Shown here in pieces: positions 43,435 to 52,520 of a DNA stretch of 64,000 bases; the first letter of the stretch is position 1, and each line of letters begins with the position of its first letter. Under the pieces are notes generated by a model. That model saw nothing but the letters and a program-made list of their open reading frames with translations, searched no databases and was not told the origin of the DNA. The position numbers and the translations under genes were made by a program. The stretch comes from Amycolatopsis orientalis DSM 40040 = KCTC 9412 (GTDB taxonomy: Bacteria; Actinomycetota; Actinomycetes; Mycobacteriales; Pseudonocardiaceae). The stretch covers positions 392,416 to 456,415 of the forward strand of contig NZ_ASJB01000015.1 in assembly GCF_000478275.1 (NCBI RefSeq). The letters run 5' to 3'.

Positions 43435-43481
43435 GTGAAGGTCGCGTTTCCTACCCTGAAGGTAGTGAAGGAGGCCTTCAC
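43435..43481. repeat. palindromic repeat, family E (GTGAAGG..CCTAC type), degenerate copy
   Basis: GTGAAGGTCGCGTTTCCTAC (43435-43454) faces a right arm ending GAAGGAGGCCTTCAC at 43481, with several mismatches. Better copies are at 59591-59645 and, interrupted, at 51229-51450. Third palindrome within 210 bp between dinB and the methyltransferase gene. Confidence 0.65.
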
Positions 43482-43521
43482 GGACCGGGCTTGGGCCTGA
43501 CCGGCATACCGCCCACGAGGC

Positions 43522-44253
43522 TCAGGGGCGGCGGGCCAGGACGTGCAGCCGGCTGGAGATGTCCCGCAGCGGCGACACCGACGCGGCCGCCAGCTCGAAC
43601 TCCGCCAGGTCCTCTTCCCGCACCCCTCCGGGCACGAAATCCGCCACGACGCCGTCGCCCTGCAGTGAGATCACTTCGAGCCCCACCGCGACCAGCTGCG
43701 CCCGCAGCGCCTCGGCGTCGAAGCGCCGCAGCACGGTCTCCCGGCCGCCGCCCAGCACGCCGCTCTCGGCCGCGAGCAGCTCCCGGGCCTCGCCCAGCCG
43801 TCCGGCCAGGGCGCGCTGCAGGATCGCGGCGTGGCGGTTGGCCACCAGCACCGACACCGCGCCACCGGGTTTGACCGCGGCGGCCAGCGCGGCGAGCACA
43901 AGCTCAGGGTCATCGACGACCTCGAGCAGGCCGTGCGCGAGCACCAGGTCGGCCGAGCCGTCCGCGACGTGGGCGCCGAGCGCGTCGGAGTCGTCGGCGA
44001 TCACCGTGATGCTGGCGGAGACGCCCTCTTCCTCGGCGCGGCGGCGCAGCGTCGCCAGCGCGTTGGGGTTCGGCTCGACGACGGTCACCAGGCAGCCCGC
44101 CGAAGCCAGCGGCACCGCCCAGCCGCCGCTCCCTCCGCCGACGTCGACGACGTGCGGCTGTTGTGCGCCTCGCGCCCGGGCGGCCCGGAGTTCTGCTTCG
44201 AGAACCCGGCGGACCGCCCCCGATCCCCGCGTGGCCACGGTGTCCGTCTTCAT
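43522..44253 (-). CDS. SAM-dependent methyltransferase
   Basis: 243 residues. Class I fold with the SAM-binding motif VVDVGGGSGGWAVPLASAG, acidic strand end VVEPNP and motif SADLVLAHGLLEVVDDPE. Substrate unknown. Start ATG at 44253; the longer open frame upstream is antisense to parA and rejected. Confidence 0.82.
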   Translation of the reverse strand: MKTDTVATRGSGAVRRVLEAELRAARARGAQQPHVVDVGGGSGGWAVPLASAGCLVTVVEPNPNALATLRRRAEEEGVSASITVIADDSDALGAHVADGSADLVLAHGLLEVVDDPELVLAALAAAVKPGGAVSVLVANRHAAILQRALAGRLGEARELLAAESGVLGGGRETVLRRFDAEALRAQLVAVGLEVISLQGDGVVADFVPGGVREEDLAEFELAAASVSPLRDISSRLHVLARRP

Positions 44254-44364
44254 AAGCGCACAGGGTAATGCCCGGCTTCCGGCGGGCATTACCTGTGTAG
44301 TCCGATGCGGTGTTCGACACCTTGCCGGGGAGCCGGCTCGCGGAAGGCCCGTAGGCTGTGTCGA

Positions 44365-45228
44365 GTGCACACGGTCGCTGTTCTCAGCCTGAAGGGTGGC
44401 GTCGGTAAAACGACGGTCGCTCTCGGTGTCGCGTCCGCAGCCCTGCGCAGGGGCGCCCGGACCCTCGTGGCCGATCTCGACCCGCAGGGCAACGCCACCA
44501 CCTCGCTGGACCCGCCCCTCACCGATCGCACGCTGGCCGACGTCCTGGAGACGCCGGTGCGCTCGGTGCTCGAACGCGCGATCGCGCCCAGCGTCTGGAG
44601 CGACCGGATCGACGTCCTCGTCGGCGCCGAAGAGCTGGAGATGCTCAACGAGCCCGACGCCGACAGCCGCCGTCTGGAGAACCTCTCCCGCGCGCTCGAC
44701 GAACTGCACACCAACCCGCTGCGCGAGGAACCCTACGAACTGGTGATCCTCGACTGCCCGCCGTCGCTGGGCAGGCTGACCCGCTCCGCGCTGGTGGCCG
44801 CCGACAGCGCCCTGATCGTCACCGAACCGACGATGTACGCCGTCTCCGGCGCCCGCCGCGCGCTCGAAGCGATCGAGAAGATCCGCGAGGAGCAGAACCC
44901 GGGGCTGCGCCCGATCGGCGTCGTGGTCAACAAGCTCCGCGTGCGCTCCTACGAGCACCAGTTCCGGGTGGCGGAACTGCGGGAGAACTTCGGGCCGCTG
45001 GTGATGCCGACGGCCATCCCGGACAGGCTCGCGGTGCAGCAGGCCCAGGGTGCCTGCAGCCCGATCCACGAATGGCACTCCCCCGGCGCCCAGGAGATCG
45101 CGCTCACCTTCAACATGGTGCTGGCCAAGGTGCTCCGCTCGAACCGCGCCGGACGGCATCGCGTCCGCGGCGACGAGCCGGAGCCCACCGAAGAGCCCAC
45201 CAAGCTGAGCGACACCGGCACGGGTTAG
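44365..45228 (+). CDS. ParA-like ATPase
   Basis: 287 residues with the deviant Walker A motif LKGGVGKTTVALG, LVADLDPQGNATTSL and VILDCPPSLGRLTRSAL, typical of ParA/Soj/MinD ATPases. No parB or centromere-like repeats are adjacent, so this is probably an orphan ParA of the kind found beyond the oriC-linked parAB. GTG start with TAGGCT 7 bases upstream suggests a leaderless transcript. Confidence 0.85.
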   Translation: MHTVAVLSLKGGVGKTTVALGVASAALRRGARTLVADLDPQGNATTSLDPPLTDRTLADVLETPVRSVLERAIAPSVWSDRIDVLVGAEELEMLNEPDADSRRLENLSRALDELHTNPLREEPYELVILDCPPSLGRLTRSALVAADSALIVTEPTMYAVSGARRALEAIEKIREEQNPGLRPIGVVVNKLRVRSYEHQFRVAELRENFGPLVMPTAIPDRLAVQQAQGACSPIHEWHSPGAQEIALTFNMVLAKVLRSNRAGRHRVRGDEPEPTEEPTKLSDTGTG

Positions 45229-45233
45229 CGCGG

Positions 45234-46037
45234 ATGCCCGAAGGCGACACCGTCTTCCTCGCCGGCAAGGTCCTCGACAAGGCACTGGCCGGGAAGACCC
45301 TCGTCCGGGGCGAGTTCCGGGTTCCCCGGCTCGCCACGGCGGATCTCGCCGGGCGGGAGGTGCTCGGCGTCGGCACGGTCGGCAAGCACCTGCTGACCCG
45401 GTTCTCCGGCGACCTCACCCTGCACAGCCACCTGCGGATGGACGGCAAGTGGGCGGTCTATCCGGCAGGGGCCCGCTGGCGCCATCCGGCGCATCACGCG
45501 CGCGTCATCCTCGCGGCCGAAGACGTGCAGGCGGTCGGCTTCCGCGTGCACGATCTCGAACTCGTGCCCACGGGCGAAGAAGACAGCCTGGTCGGCCATC
45601 TCGGCCCGGATCTGCTCGATCCACAGTGGACGGACGAACTGGCGGGGCGGGCGGCGGCCGCGCTGGCCGCGGACCCGGATCGCGAACTGGGCGACGCCCT
45701 GCTGGATCAGCGGATCATGGCCGGGATCGGGAACATGTACAAGGTCGAGATGTGCTTCCTGCTCGGCGTCACGCCGTGGACGCCGGTGTCCGAAGTGGAC
45801 CCGGCGAAGGCGGTCGCACTCGGCCGCAAGCTGTTGAAGGCCAACGCGTGGCGCACCTCGCAGACCACCACCGGTGACCTGCGCCGCGGCCGGGAGCACT
45901 GGGTCTACGAACGGACCAAGCAGGGCTGTTTCCGCTGCGGCGGGCGGCTACAGGTCGCTTCCCAGGGCGCCGGGCACCAGGCGCGGCCCACGTGGTTCTG
46001 CCCGAAATGCCAGTCCGGGCCCGCTCCCGGCCGCTAA
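45234..46037 (+). CDS. nei: Fpg/Nei-family DNA glycosylase
   Basis: 267 residues. PEGDT at the N-terminus supplies the catalytic Pro2-Glu3, the Nei-type variant; H2TH region around GDALLDQRIMAGIGNMYKVE; C-terminal zinc finger CFRCGGRL...WFCPKCQ. Removes oxidised pyrimidines in base excision repair. It starts 5 bp after parA. Confidence 0.9.
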   Translation: MPEGDTVFLAGKVLDKALAGKTLVRGEFRVPRLATADLAGREVLGVGTVGKHLLTRFSGDLTLHSHLRMDGKWAVYPAGARWRHPAHHARVILAAEDVQAVGFRVHDLELVPTGEEDSLVGHLGPDLLDPQWTDELAGRAAAALAADPDRELGDALLDQRIMAGIGNMYKVEMCFLLGVTPWTPVSEVDPAKAVALGRKLLKANAWRTSQTTTGDLRRGREHWVYERTKQGCFRCGGRLQVASQGAGHQARPTWFCPKCQSGPAPGR

Positions 46038-46047
46038 GCTGACCCCT

Positions 46048-46110
46048 GTGACGTTGTTCAAGCTCCCGCTCTACGGGGCCGACACCGAACGCGGCGACCT
46101 CGCTCCCTGA
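46048..46110 (+). CDS. possible 20-residue leader peptide upstream of the deaminase gene
   Basis: GTG at 46048 opens a 20-codon frame (TLFKLPLYGADTERGDLAP) in the gap before the adenosine deaminase gene. TAAGCT at 46035-46040 ends 7 bases upstream, matching the leaderless promoter spacing seen elsewhere in this window. No known family; it may simply be noise around a promoter for the downstream gene. Confidence 0.3.
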   Translation: MTLFKLPLYGADTERGDLAP

Positions 46111-46165
46111 GCCGCCCGGTCCACCCCGCACGTCACCCTTCACCCCAGTTCAGGGAGCTTTCGTC

Positions 46166-47215
46166 ATGCCCGGATTCCTCACCGGCGAGGCGCTGCGCGC
46201 GTTCGTGCACGCCCTGCCCAAGGTCGAACTCCACGTCCACCTCGTCGGTTCGGCGAGTCTGCCCACGGTGCTGGAACTGGCCCGGCGCCGACCGTCCGCG
46301 GGGGTGCCGACCGACCCCGCGGCGCTCGCCGAGTTCTTCACCTTCCGCGACTTCCCGCATTTTCTCCGCAACTACCTTGCGGTGACGTCGCTGGTGCGCG
46401 ACGCCCGCGACATCCACACCCTCGTCACCGGGCTGGCGGCTGATCTGGCCGCGCAGAACGCGCGGTACGCCGAGGTCACGGTGACGCCGTACAACCACCT
46501 TCTGGACGGCATGACCGGTGACGATCTTCTCACCGGTCTCGCCACCGGACGGGCGGCCGCACGGGCGGACCACGGGGTGGAACTGGCCTGGTGCTTCGAC
46601 ATTCCCGGCGAGAAAGGGGTCGTCGCCGGCCGCGAGACGGTCGTGTTCGCGCTCCGCGAACGCCCCGACGGCCTGGTGTCCTTCGGTCTCGGCGGACCCG
46701 AGGTCGGCGTCGGCCGCGCGCAGTTCGCCCCCTTCTTCACCACCGCCCGCGAGGCCGGGCTGCACAGCGTCCCGCACGCCGGTGAGACCACCGGGCCCGC
46801 CACCGTCTGGTCGGCGGTGCACGATCTGGGCGCCGAGCGGATCGGGCACGGCGTCGGCGCGCACACCGATCCGGCGCTACTGGAATACCTTGCGGTGCAA
46901 CGGATCCCGCTGGAGGTGTGCCCCACGTCGAATATCCGGACGGGGCAGTTCGCCTCGGTCGCGGCGCATCCCGTGCGGCGGCTGCTCGACCACGGCGTGG
47001 TGGTCACGCTCAACACCGACGATCCGCCGATGTTCGGCGCCACCCTCGACGGCGAGTACGTCGCGGTCGCCGAAACGCTGGGCCTGAACGCGACCGAGAT
47101 CGCCCTGTTCGCGAAGAACGCCGTGGAAGCGTCTTTTCTGCCTTCGGCGGACAAAGCCGCGCTGGTGACGGAGATCGAAGAAATCTTGTTGCAGGACCCC
47201 GAACTCCTCGCATAG
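46166..47215 (+). CDS. adenosine deaminase-family protein
   Basis: 349 residues of the metal-dependent amidohydrolase fold. HVHL (metal ligands), PHAGE (catalytic His/Glu) and LNTDDPPMF (metal Asp pair) are in place; the usual HLHLEG Glu is Val (HVHLVGS). Likely deaminates adenosine or a related purine; an aminodeoxyfutalosine-type substrate is also possible. GGGAG precedes the ATG by 7 bases. Confidence 0.85.
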   Translation: MPGFLTGEALRAFVHALPKVELHVHLVGSASLPTVLELARRRPSAGVPTDPAALAEFFTFRDFPHFLRNYLAVTSLVRDARDIHTLVTGLAADLAAQNARYAEVTVTPYNHLLDGMTGDDLLTGLATGRAAARADHGVELAWCFDIPGEKGVVAGRETVVFALRERPDGLVSFGLGGPEVGVGRAQFAPFFTTAREAGLHSVPHAGETTGPATVWSAVHDLGAERIGHGVGAHTDPALLEYLAVQRIPLEVCPTSNIRTGQFASVAAHPVRRLLDHGVVVTLNTDDPPMFGATLDGEYVAVAETLGLNATEIALFAKNAVEASFLPSADKAALVTEIEEILLQDPELLA

Positions 47216-47520
47216 CGTGGCGGTACACGAGAGAGGAGGTGGTCCAAAGTTGTATTCCAACAGGACTCGTGAGGTGACTGTCCGCTAGCGGACCGCACGC
47301 GTAGGACTTATGAGCAGCGATACAACGCAAGTTGGAGCCACCTTCGGCTCGTCGTCTCTGCTTCGCGTGGTGCCTGATAGCGAATACCAGGCAGTCACCG
47401 GGCCCTCGAGGTTCCCGAGCACCGGTCCGGCTCGGGCCCGGCCGCCGATTCCGGCGTCCGGGAGCCACCTCGGGGGTACCCTTATTTCCGGGATATGGCC
47501 CTTTTGCGAGCACGAAGGGG
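47213..47520 (+). other. structured non-coding stretch with a possible 12-residue peptide
   Basis: The 380-bp gap 47216-47595 holds no recognised gene. TTGCAG-N18-TAGCGT could be a promoter ending near 47218. AGGAGGT (47234-47240) is nine bases before TTG (47250), which opens a 12-codon frame, YSNRTREVTVR, ending in TAG inside the perfect palindrome GTCCGCTAGCGGAC (47280-47293). Further hairpins: TGCCTG/CAGGCA (47371-47376, 47388-47393) and CCCGAGC/GCTCGGG (47414-47420, 47430-47436). A less GC-rich stretch with this much order suggests a leader or small RNA. A 91-codon frame at 47310-47585 shows no protein-like features. Confidence 0.45.
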
Positions 47521-47595
47521 ACCACCCGTCGCACTGGAGGACCGTCCGCCGCTGTTCCGCTTCCGGAACCCCGCAGACTGGATAGCCTGACGCCC

Positions 47596-48156
47596 ATGTT
47601 GAGGCCCGATTTCCCGATCACCACGCCGCGACTGACACTCCGCGCCTTCACCCCGGCGGATCTCGACGAACTCAACTCCTTCCAGTCCCGCGCCGACGTC
47701 GCCCGCTACCTCTACTGGGGTCCGCGCAGCCGGGCCGAATCCGCCGCCGCGCTCGCGAAACGGGTGCACAGCGCCACCCTCTCGAAGGAGGGGCAGTTCC
47801 TCGCGGTGGCCGCGGAACTGACCGAGACCGGACAGCTCATCGGCGACCTGAACCTCGAATACCTCAGCAGCGAGCACCGCCAGGGCGAGATCGGGTTCGT
47901 CTTCCATCCCGACCACCACGGGAAGGGGCTCGCCGCGGAGGCCGCCGTCGAGGTGCTGCGGCTCGGCTTCGAGGAGCTGGGCCTGCACCGGATCATCGGC
48001 CGCTGTGACGGGCGCAACACCGCGTCGGCCGCGCTGATGGAACGCCTCGGCATGAAGAAGGAAGCACATCTGCGGGAGAACGAGATCGTGAAGGGCGAGT
48101 GGTGTGACGAACTCGTCTTCGCGATGCTCGAGGACGAGTGGAAGGCGAGGCCCTAG
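47596..48156 (+). CDS. GNAT N-acetyltransferase (RimJ/RimL-like)
   Basis: 186 residues. [17 protein letters not shown] start, [20 protein letters not shown] acetyl-CoA loop and [22 protein letters not shown] end are typical of the RimJ/L-like group. Substrate unknown. TAGCCT (47583-47588) ends 7 bases before the ATG, indicating its own leaderless transcript independent of the structured stretch upstream. Confidence 0.85.
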   Translation: MLRPDFPITTPRLTLRAFTPADLDELNSFQSRADVARYLYWGPRSRAESAAALAKRVHSATLSKEGQFLAVAAELTETGQLIGDLNLEYLSSEHRQGEIGFVFHPDHHGKGLAAEAAVEVLRLGFEELGLHRIIGRCDGRNTASAALMERLGMKKEAHLRENEIVKGEWCDELVFAMLEDEWKARP

Positions 48157-48178
48157 CGGCACCAGGCATGATGGGGCC

Positions 48179-49228
48179 GTGCTCTTCGACAAGATCGTCC
48201 GCCCCGCGCTCTACCGGGTCTCCGGCAACGACCCCGAAACCGTGCACGAACGCACCATCGGCACGCTCGCCAGGCTGAGCCGGGTCTCCCCCGCGCTCGG
48301 CGCGCTCGGCCGCGTCTACCGGACGGACGATCCGGTCACGTTCCTCGGGCTCCGCTTCCCGAACCGCGTCGGCCTCGCCGCCGGGATGGACAAGAACGGC
48401 CGCGCGCTGCACGCCTGGCCCGCGCTCGGCTTCGGCTTCGTCGAGGTCGGCACGGTGACCCGGCATCCGCAGCCGGGCAACGACAAGCCGCGGCTGTTCA
48501 CCCTCGCCCGGACCGACGCGGTGATCAACCGGATGGGCTTCAACAACGAAGGCGCGGAAGCGCTCGCGGCCCGCCTCGCCGCGGACGGGAAGCCGCCGGT
48601 GCCGCTCGGGGTCAGCATCGGCAAGTCCAAGGTGACCCCGCTCGACGAGGCCGTCGAGGACTACCGGTTCTCGTTGCGGGCCCTGTATCCCTACGCCGAC
48701 TACTTCGCGATCAACGTCAGTTCGCCCAACACTCCCGGCTTGCGGGCGTTGCAGGACAAGGCCGCGCTGGCCGAACTGCTCGCCGAACTCCGCACGACCT
48801 CCGCCGAGCTGGCGGGCGACGCCGCGCCGACGCCGGTGCTGGTGAAGGTCGCGCCCGACCTCACTGACGAAGCGCTCGCGGAACTGCTGGAGGTCTGCCT
48901 CGAACACGGTGTCTCCGGGCTGATCGCGACCAACACGACGCTGTCCCGCGAGGGGATCGCACCGGCCGAAGCGGCCATCGGCGAGGAGGCGGGCGGCCTG
49001 TCCGGCCGCCCGCTCACCGCGCGCTCCGCCGAGGTGGTGCGGTTCGTGCACGACGAGACCGGCGGCAAGCTGCCGATCATCGGCGTCGGCGGGATCTTCG
49101 ACGCCGGCGCCGCCGCGCGCATGCTCGACGCCGGTGCCGGCCTCGTCCAGCTCTACACCGGTTTCGCCCTGCACGGTCCCGGTCTGGTCAAGCGGGTCGC
49201 CCGAGGTCTCGCGGCCCGGCCGTACTGA
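48179..49228 (+). CDS. pyrD: dihydroorotate dehydrogenase (quinone), class 2
   Basis: 349 residues. FMN-dependent, membrane-associated oxidation of dihydroorotate in pyrimidine synthesis. [44 protein letters not shown] (class 2 catalytic Ser region) and IGVGGI near the C-terminus are diagnostic. GTG start at 48179. Its 3' end overlaps the convergent allophanate-hydrolase-like gene by 41 bp. Confidence 0.93.
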   Translation: MLFDKIVRPALYRVSGNDPETVHERTIGTLARLSRVSPALGALGRVYRTDDPVTFLGLRFPNRVGLAAGMDKNGRALHAWPALGFGFVEVGTVTRHPQPGNDKPRLFTLARTDAVINRMGFNNEGAEALAARLAADGKPPVPLGVSIGKSKVTPLDEAVEDYRFSLRALYPYADYFAINVSSPNTPGLRALQDKAALAELLAELRTTSAELAGDAAPTPVLVKVAPDLTDEALAELLEVCLEHGVSGLIATNTTLSREGIAPAEAAIGEEAGGLSGRPLTARSAEVVRFVHDETGGKLPIIGVGGIFDAGAAARMLDAGAGLVQLYTGFALHGPGLVKRVARGLAARPY

Positions 49229-50825
49229 CGAACCGCAGGTAGGCCCGCCAGCACTGGTACCGCGTCAGCTCGGTCGCCGTCGCCGTGGCCGCCTGATCAC
49301 ACAGCACGGCCAGCGGTGTCTCCCCGTTCTCCAGCCGGATCCGGCCGAGGACGAAGGGTTCGGGCAGCGCGGCGGCGAAGGCGCCGAGCGCGGCGGGCGA
49401 GAGCCGCCAGCGTTCACCCGACAGCATCGTGTGCTCGCCCGAGCCGCTCACCGGCACCACGCCCGGCTGCGGCGGTTCGGTCGGCAGCAACAGCATCCGA
49501 TAGCCCTCGCCGGTCTGGACCGGTCCGGTGAACCGCGCCCCCGCGGCGACCAGCTGCTCGTTCAGCGGCTGCCCGCGCAGATGCGCGCCGAACACCACGA
49601 GATCCGCACCCGGTGCCGGATAGGGGAAATCGGCCTGTTCGTCGGTGAGCACGGCGGCGAGGTCGATGGCGACCTGGTCGTCGAACGGCCGCACCACCAC
49701 CGACACCCCGTACGGGCCGAGATCCGACGGCGACGACGGCACCGTGACCGCGGCGAGGCCGAGCAGGTTGACGAACGCGGTGAACCGCTCCAGCCGGGCG
49801 GCGACCCCACCCGGATCGGACAGTGCCTCGGCGACCTCCGGATGGTCGGCGACGGTCGGCAGCACCAGGGCGTCGTACTCGGACAGCATCCGGAGCGCGA
49901 GCATCCCGGCCTCGGCGACCCGCTGCCGGTCGGCGAGGAAGCCGTCGTCGTGGATCAGCTCACCCACCGACAGCAGGGCGGCCACCTCCACCGTCTCCAC
50001 GACGGCACCGGACGCGCGCAGCGCCGAAACCGCGCCGAGGAAGGCGGACCGGGACTGGAGCGACAGGCAGGTGAGCGTTTCGGAGCCCGGGATCGCGACC
50101 CGGGGCCGGTCTCCCGCGCCGAGCCGGACGTCGGCGGGCCAGTCGTGCGCGAGCGGGTCGACCCCGTCGGGGCCGGTCATCAGCCCCAGCGCGCGCTGCC
50201 CCAGTGTCAGGCTGCGCGCGAACAACGCCACACTGTCCCGCGAAGCGACGACGCCGGTCTTGGGCACCAAACCCGGTGTCGGCCGCATCCCGACGATCCC
50301 GTTGAGCGACGCGGGCACCCGGCCCGCTCCCGCGTCGTCCACGCAGACCGCCAGATCGACCAGGCCGAGCGCGACGGCCACGGCCGCGCCGCTGCTGGCA
50401 CTCCCCGAGACGCGGGCGGTGTTCAGCGCGGCGCTCACGGCGCCGTACGGGCTGTGCGTGTCTTCGAGGTCGCTGCCGAACGGGTCGCAGTTGGTCTTGC
50501 CGACGACCACCGCTCCGGCTGCGGTCAGCCGGGACACCGAGGTGGCGCCGACACAGCAGACGTCCTCCCCCGCGGTGGGAAGACCGGCGACGTCGATGAC
50601 GTCGGCGACCGCCACCAGTGTTCCGGCGAGCGGGAGATCGGCGCCCGCGCGCAGGCGTTCGTCGACCGCCTTCGCGTCCACGAGGGCGTCTTCCAGTGGG
50701 CGGAGGGTGATCCAGACGTCCGGCCGGTCGACCTCGGTGATCCGGTCGTAGGCGGCTTTGACGCGCTGGTAGGAGCTGGGAGGCGGGGTCGGGATCGGCT
50801 CTGGTTCCGGGGGGAGCGTCGTCAC
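49188..50825 (-). CDS. allophanate hydrolase-like protein with degenerate amidase site
   Basis: 545 residues with the two-domain layout of allophanate hydrolase (AtzF): amidase-signature domain (1-~430) and the small C-terminal domain ([35 protein letters not shown]). The amidase triad looks lost: VAVKDNID of active enzymes reads VAVADVID (Lys to Ala), and DTAGSGRVPA reads [10 protein letters not shown] (nucleophile Ser to Ala); the GGSSSGSA loop reads SGSASSGAA. These substitutions are clear in the codons (gcc, gcg). No urea carboxylase lies nearby. Probably a pseudoenzyme. GTG start follows GGAAAGGA. Confidence 0.8.
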   Translation of the reverse strand: MTTLPPEPEPIPTPPPSSYQRVKAAYDRITEVDRPDVWITLRPLEDALVDAKAVDERLRAGADLPLAGTLVAVADVIDVAGLPTAGEDVCCVGATSVSRLTAAGAVVVGKTNCDPFGSDLEDTHSPYGAVSAALNTARVSGSASSGAAVAVALGLVDLAVCVDDAGAGRVPASLNGIVGMRPTPGLVPKTGVVASRDSVALFARSLTLGQRALGLMTGPDGVDPLAHDWPADVRLGAGDRPRVAIPGSETLTCLSLQSRSAFLGAVSALRASGAVVETVEVAALLSVGELIHDDGFLADRQRVAEAGMLALRMLSEYDALVLPTVADHPEVAEALSDPGGVAARLERFTAFVNLLGLAAVTVPSSPSDLGPYGVSVVVRPFDDQVAIDLAAVLTDEQADFPYPAPGADLVVFGAHLRGQPLNEQLVAAGARFTGPVQTGEGYRMLLLPTEPPQPGVVPVSGSGEHTMLSGERWRLSPAALGAFAAALPEPFVLGRIRLENGETPLAVLCDQAATATATELTRYQCWRAYLRFVSTAGPRDLGRPA

Positions 50826-51175
50826 TGGGCGTCCTTTCCTCGGTGGGGACGAGAAAGACCACTGCGCGAGATCCACTGTGTCCGGTCCGCCACCCTGGGA
50901 CGCCCGCTCACGCGGGCTGGGTTCAGGCCCGAGCTGGGAAAAGCACTGCGTGCATGGGAGAAACGTTAGGCAACGCGGGTTTCCGCCACCAGCGGATTCG
51001 GGTTACGCGAGCGTTTCGGTACCGCACAGTGAGCGAGTCGTTACGCAATGGAGTATTAGCGACGACGAATGGGACGATGGTCCAGGAAAGCGCCTGCTCA
51101 GGACGGCCCCGCTCACTGAGGCTACGCCAGATCGGGGGTACGGGTCTGCACCCGGCGTGGTCCGCTGACGCGTTC

Positions 51176-51200
51176 TGTCCCCAATGCCGCATTGGGGACA
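51176..51200. repeat. 10-bp inverted repeat in gene-poor stretch
   Basis: TGTCCCCAAT (51176-51185) and ATTGGGGACA (51191-51200) are perfect inverted arms with a 5-base loop. It lies in the 632-bp stretch 50826-51457, which holds no recognisable gene, only this element and the two palindromes that follow. Confidence 0.7.
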
Positions 51201-51228
51201 CCTTGGCCCGGAGTGAGACCAAGCCGCG

Positions 51229-51450
51229 GTCCGCGAAGGCCCCCTTTCCTACTCTGAAGGTCAGGGACATGCCCCGGTACACCCCCGAGTGTGGAGGATT
51301 CGGGACGTTGAACGTCCCAAATCCTCCACGCTCGAACCCTGCAGGCGCCCGCGATGCCACATCCGGACCACCAAGAACAGTGCCGACCAGCAGCTCTGTG
51401 ACTTTGCCGGGACTCTGACTCTCAAGGTAGGAAAGGAGGCCTTCACGGCC
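51229..51450. repeat. family E palindrome split by an inserted segment
   Basis: The left arm of a family E element (GAAGGCCCCCTTTCCTAC, from 51229) and its right arm (GTAGGAAAGGAGGCCTTCAC, to 51450) are separated by about 175 bp instead of the 7 bp seen at 59591-59645. The intervening DNA carries the family F palindrome. ACTCTGAAGGT next to the left arm and ACTCTCAAGGT next to the right look like a duplicated centre, suggesting insertion or unequal recombination. Confidence 0.55.
51287..51333. repeat. palindromic repeat, family F, copy 2
   Basis: 23-bp arms (51287-51309 and 51311-51333) with two mismatches and a 1-base loop; core GTGGAGGATTCGGGACG. Related to the copy at 30517-30563. Confidence 0.8.
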
Positions 51451-51457
51451 TCTGGAC

Positions 51458-52447
51458 TCAGGAGAGTTCGCGCATCGCCATCGCGAGGCCGGCGAGCTTG
51501 TCGGTCGCGTCCGAGAGCGACTCCTTGGACGACGTCATGCCGTCCGAACTCGCGGCGACGGTGTGCCCGGCGGCCGCGACGAGCCCGCCGTAACCGTCGA
51601 GGCCGTCGTCGAGCTGCTCGCGCAGTTGCTTGATGGCGGCGTCGAGGGCGCCGCGTTCCCGCTCGGGCGCGGCGTCACGCCCGCGTTCGATGGCCTGGAT
51701 CCGGCCCGCGAGTCCGCGCAGGGCCTGTGCGGCCTCCGCGGCGGTGGTCCTGGCGTCCGCCACGGCGATCTCCGACACCGGCATGGTGCCGAGCGACGTC
51801 GGCTGCGAAAGCTGGCGAAGCAGCTCCGCGAGCGAAGCCTCGCTCTCGACGAGACGTTCCATCGGCTCCCGCGCGACGGACCGTGCCGGGGGCAGTGGCG
51901 GCGGAGCCGCGGGCGCGGCGGGCAGCACGGTGCGGTTCAGCGTCCGCAACCGCAATCCCGACCGGACGCCGAAGGTGCCGAAGACGATCGTGAACGCGCC
52001 GCCCGCGATGGCCTGGAGGACGTCGGCCTGGCCCGCCTTCAAGAGGCCGGTGCCCGCGACGACGGCGAACAGTCCACAAAGGATGGTGAGGAGGATCCAG
52101 AAGGTCAGCGCGCGCGAGGTCCGGCGCTTGCGCCGCTCCAGTTTGGCGGCGGGTTCGTTCCAGCGGGCCCATTTGGCCTTCGCGTCGGCGACGACCGGGA
52201 TCTGACCCGCCGCCATCGACGTCAGCTGCTGCGAGATCTTCGGCATGGCCGGCATCGGCGGCATCTGCGGCCGGGGCCGCGACGGCTTCGGCGGTGCCTG
52301 CGTGGCGGGCTGGGAGCCCTGCTCGGAGGGCGGGATGTAGCGCTGCAGCTTCTCCTGCGCGCGCTGGGCGTAGTCGGGCAGCTTTTCGATGTGCTTCTCA
52401 AGCTTGGCGGTGAACTCCCCGAAGTCCTTGCGCCTGCCCTGCCCCAT
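51458..52447 (-). CDS. PspM-like membrane partner of PspA
   Basis: 329 residues. Pro-rich N-terminal region, two membrane segments (about 113-136 and 145-168: ALTFWILLTILCGLFAVVAG, AIAGGAFTIVFGTFGVRSGL), then a long helical, charged C-terminal part. Layout and position match Rv2743c (PspM), which binds PspA at the membrane in mycobacteria. It lies 73 bp after pspA. Confidence 0.82.
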   Translation of the reverse strand: MGQGRRKDFGEFTAKLEKHIEKLPDYAQRAQEKLQRYIPPSEQGSQPATQAPPKPSRPRPQMPPMPAMPKISQQLTSMAAGQIPVVADAKAKWARWNEPAAKLERRKRRTSRALTFWILLTILCGLFAVVAGTGLLKAGQADVLQAIAGGAFTIVFGTFGVRSGLRLRTLNRTVLPAAPAAPPPLPPARSVAREPMERLVESEASLAELLRQLSQPTSLGTMPVSEIAVADARTTAAEAAQALRGLAGRIQAIERGRDAAPERERGALDAAIKQLREQLDDGLDGYGGLVAAAGHTVAASSDGMTSSKESLSDATDKLAGLAMAMRELS

Positions 52448-52520
52448 TTGCCCTCGCCCCTGTCTTCGGTGAGACCGGTTCCGCACCCCGCGGGGTGCGG
52501 AACCGGCTCTAGGTGGTGTG

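Noticed and set aside
43522..45285. 587-codon frame containing the methyltransferase
   Set aside because: The part beyond 44253 is antisense to parA; the methyltransferase fold begins after the ATG at 44253.
47310..47585. 91-codon ATG frame before the GNAT gene
   Set aside because: Composition is unlike a folded protein, no ribosome-binding site, and it covers RNA-like hairpins.
50843..51418. 191-codon frame in the gene-poor stretch before pspM
   Set aside because: It runs through three palindromic repeats and has no recognisable features; treated as non-coding.
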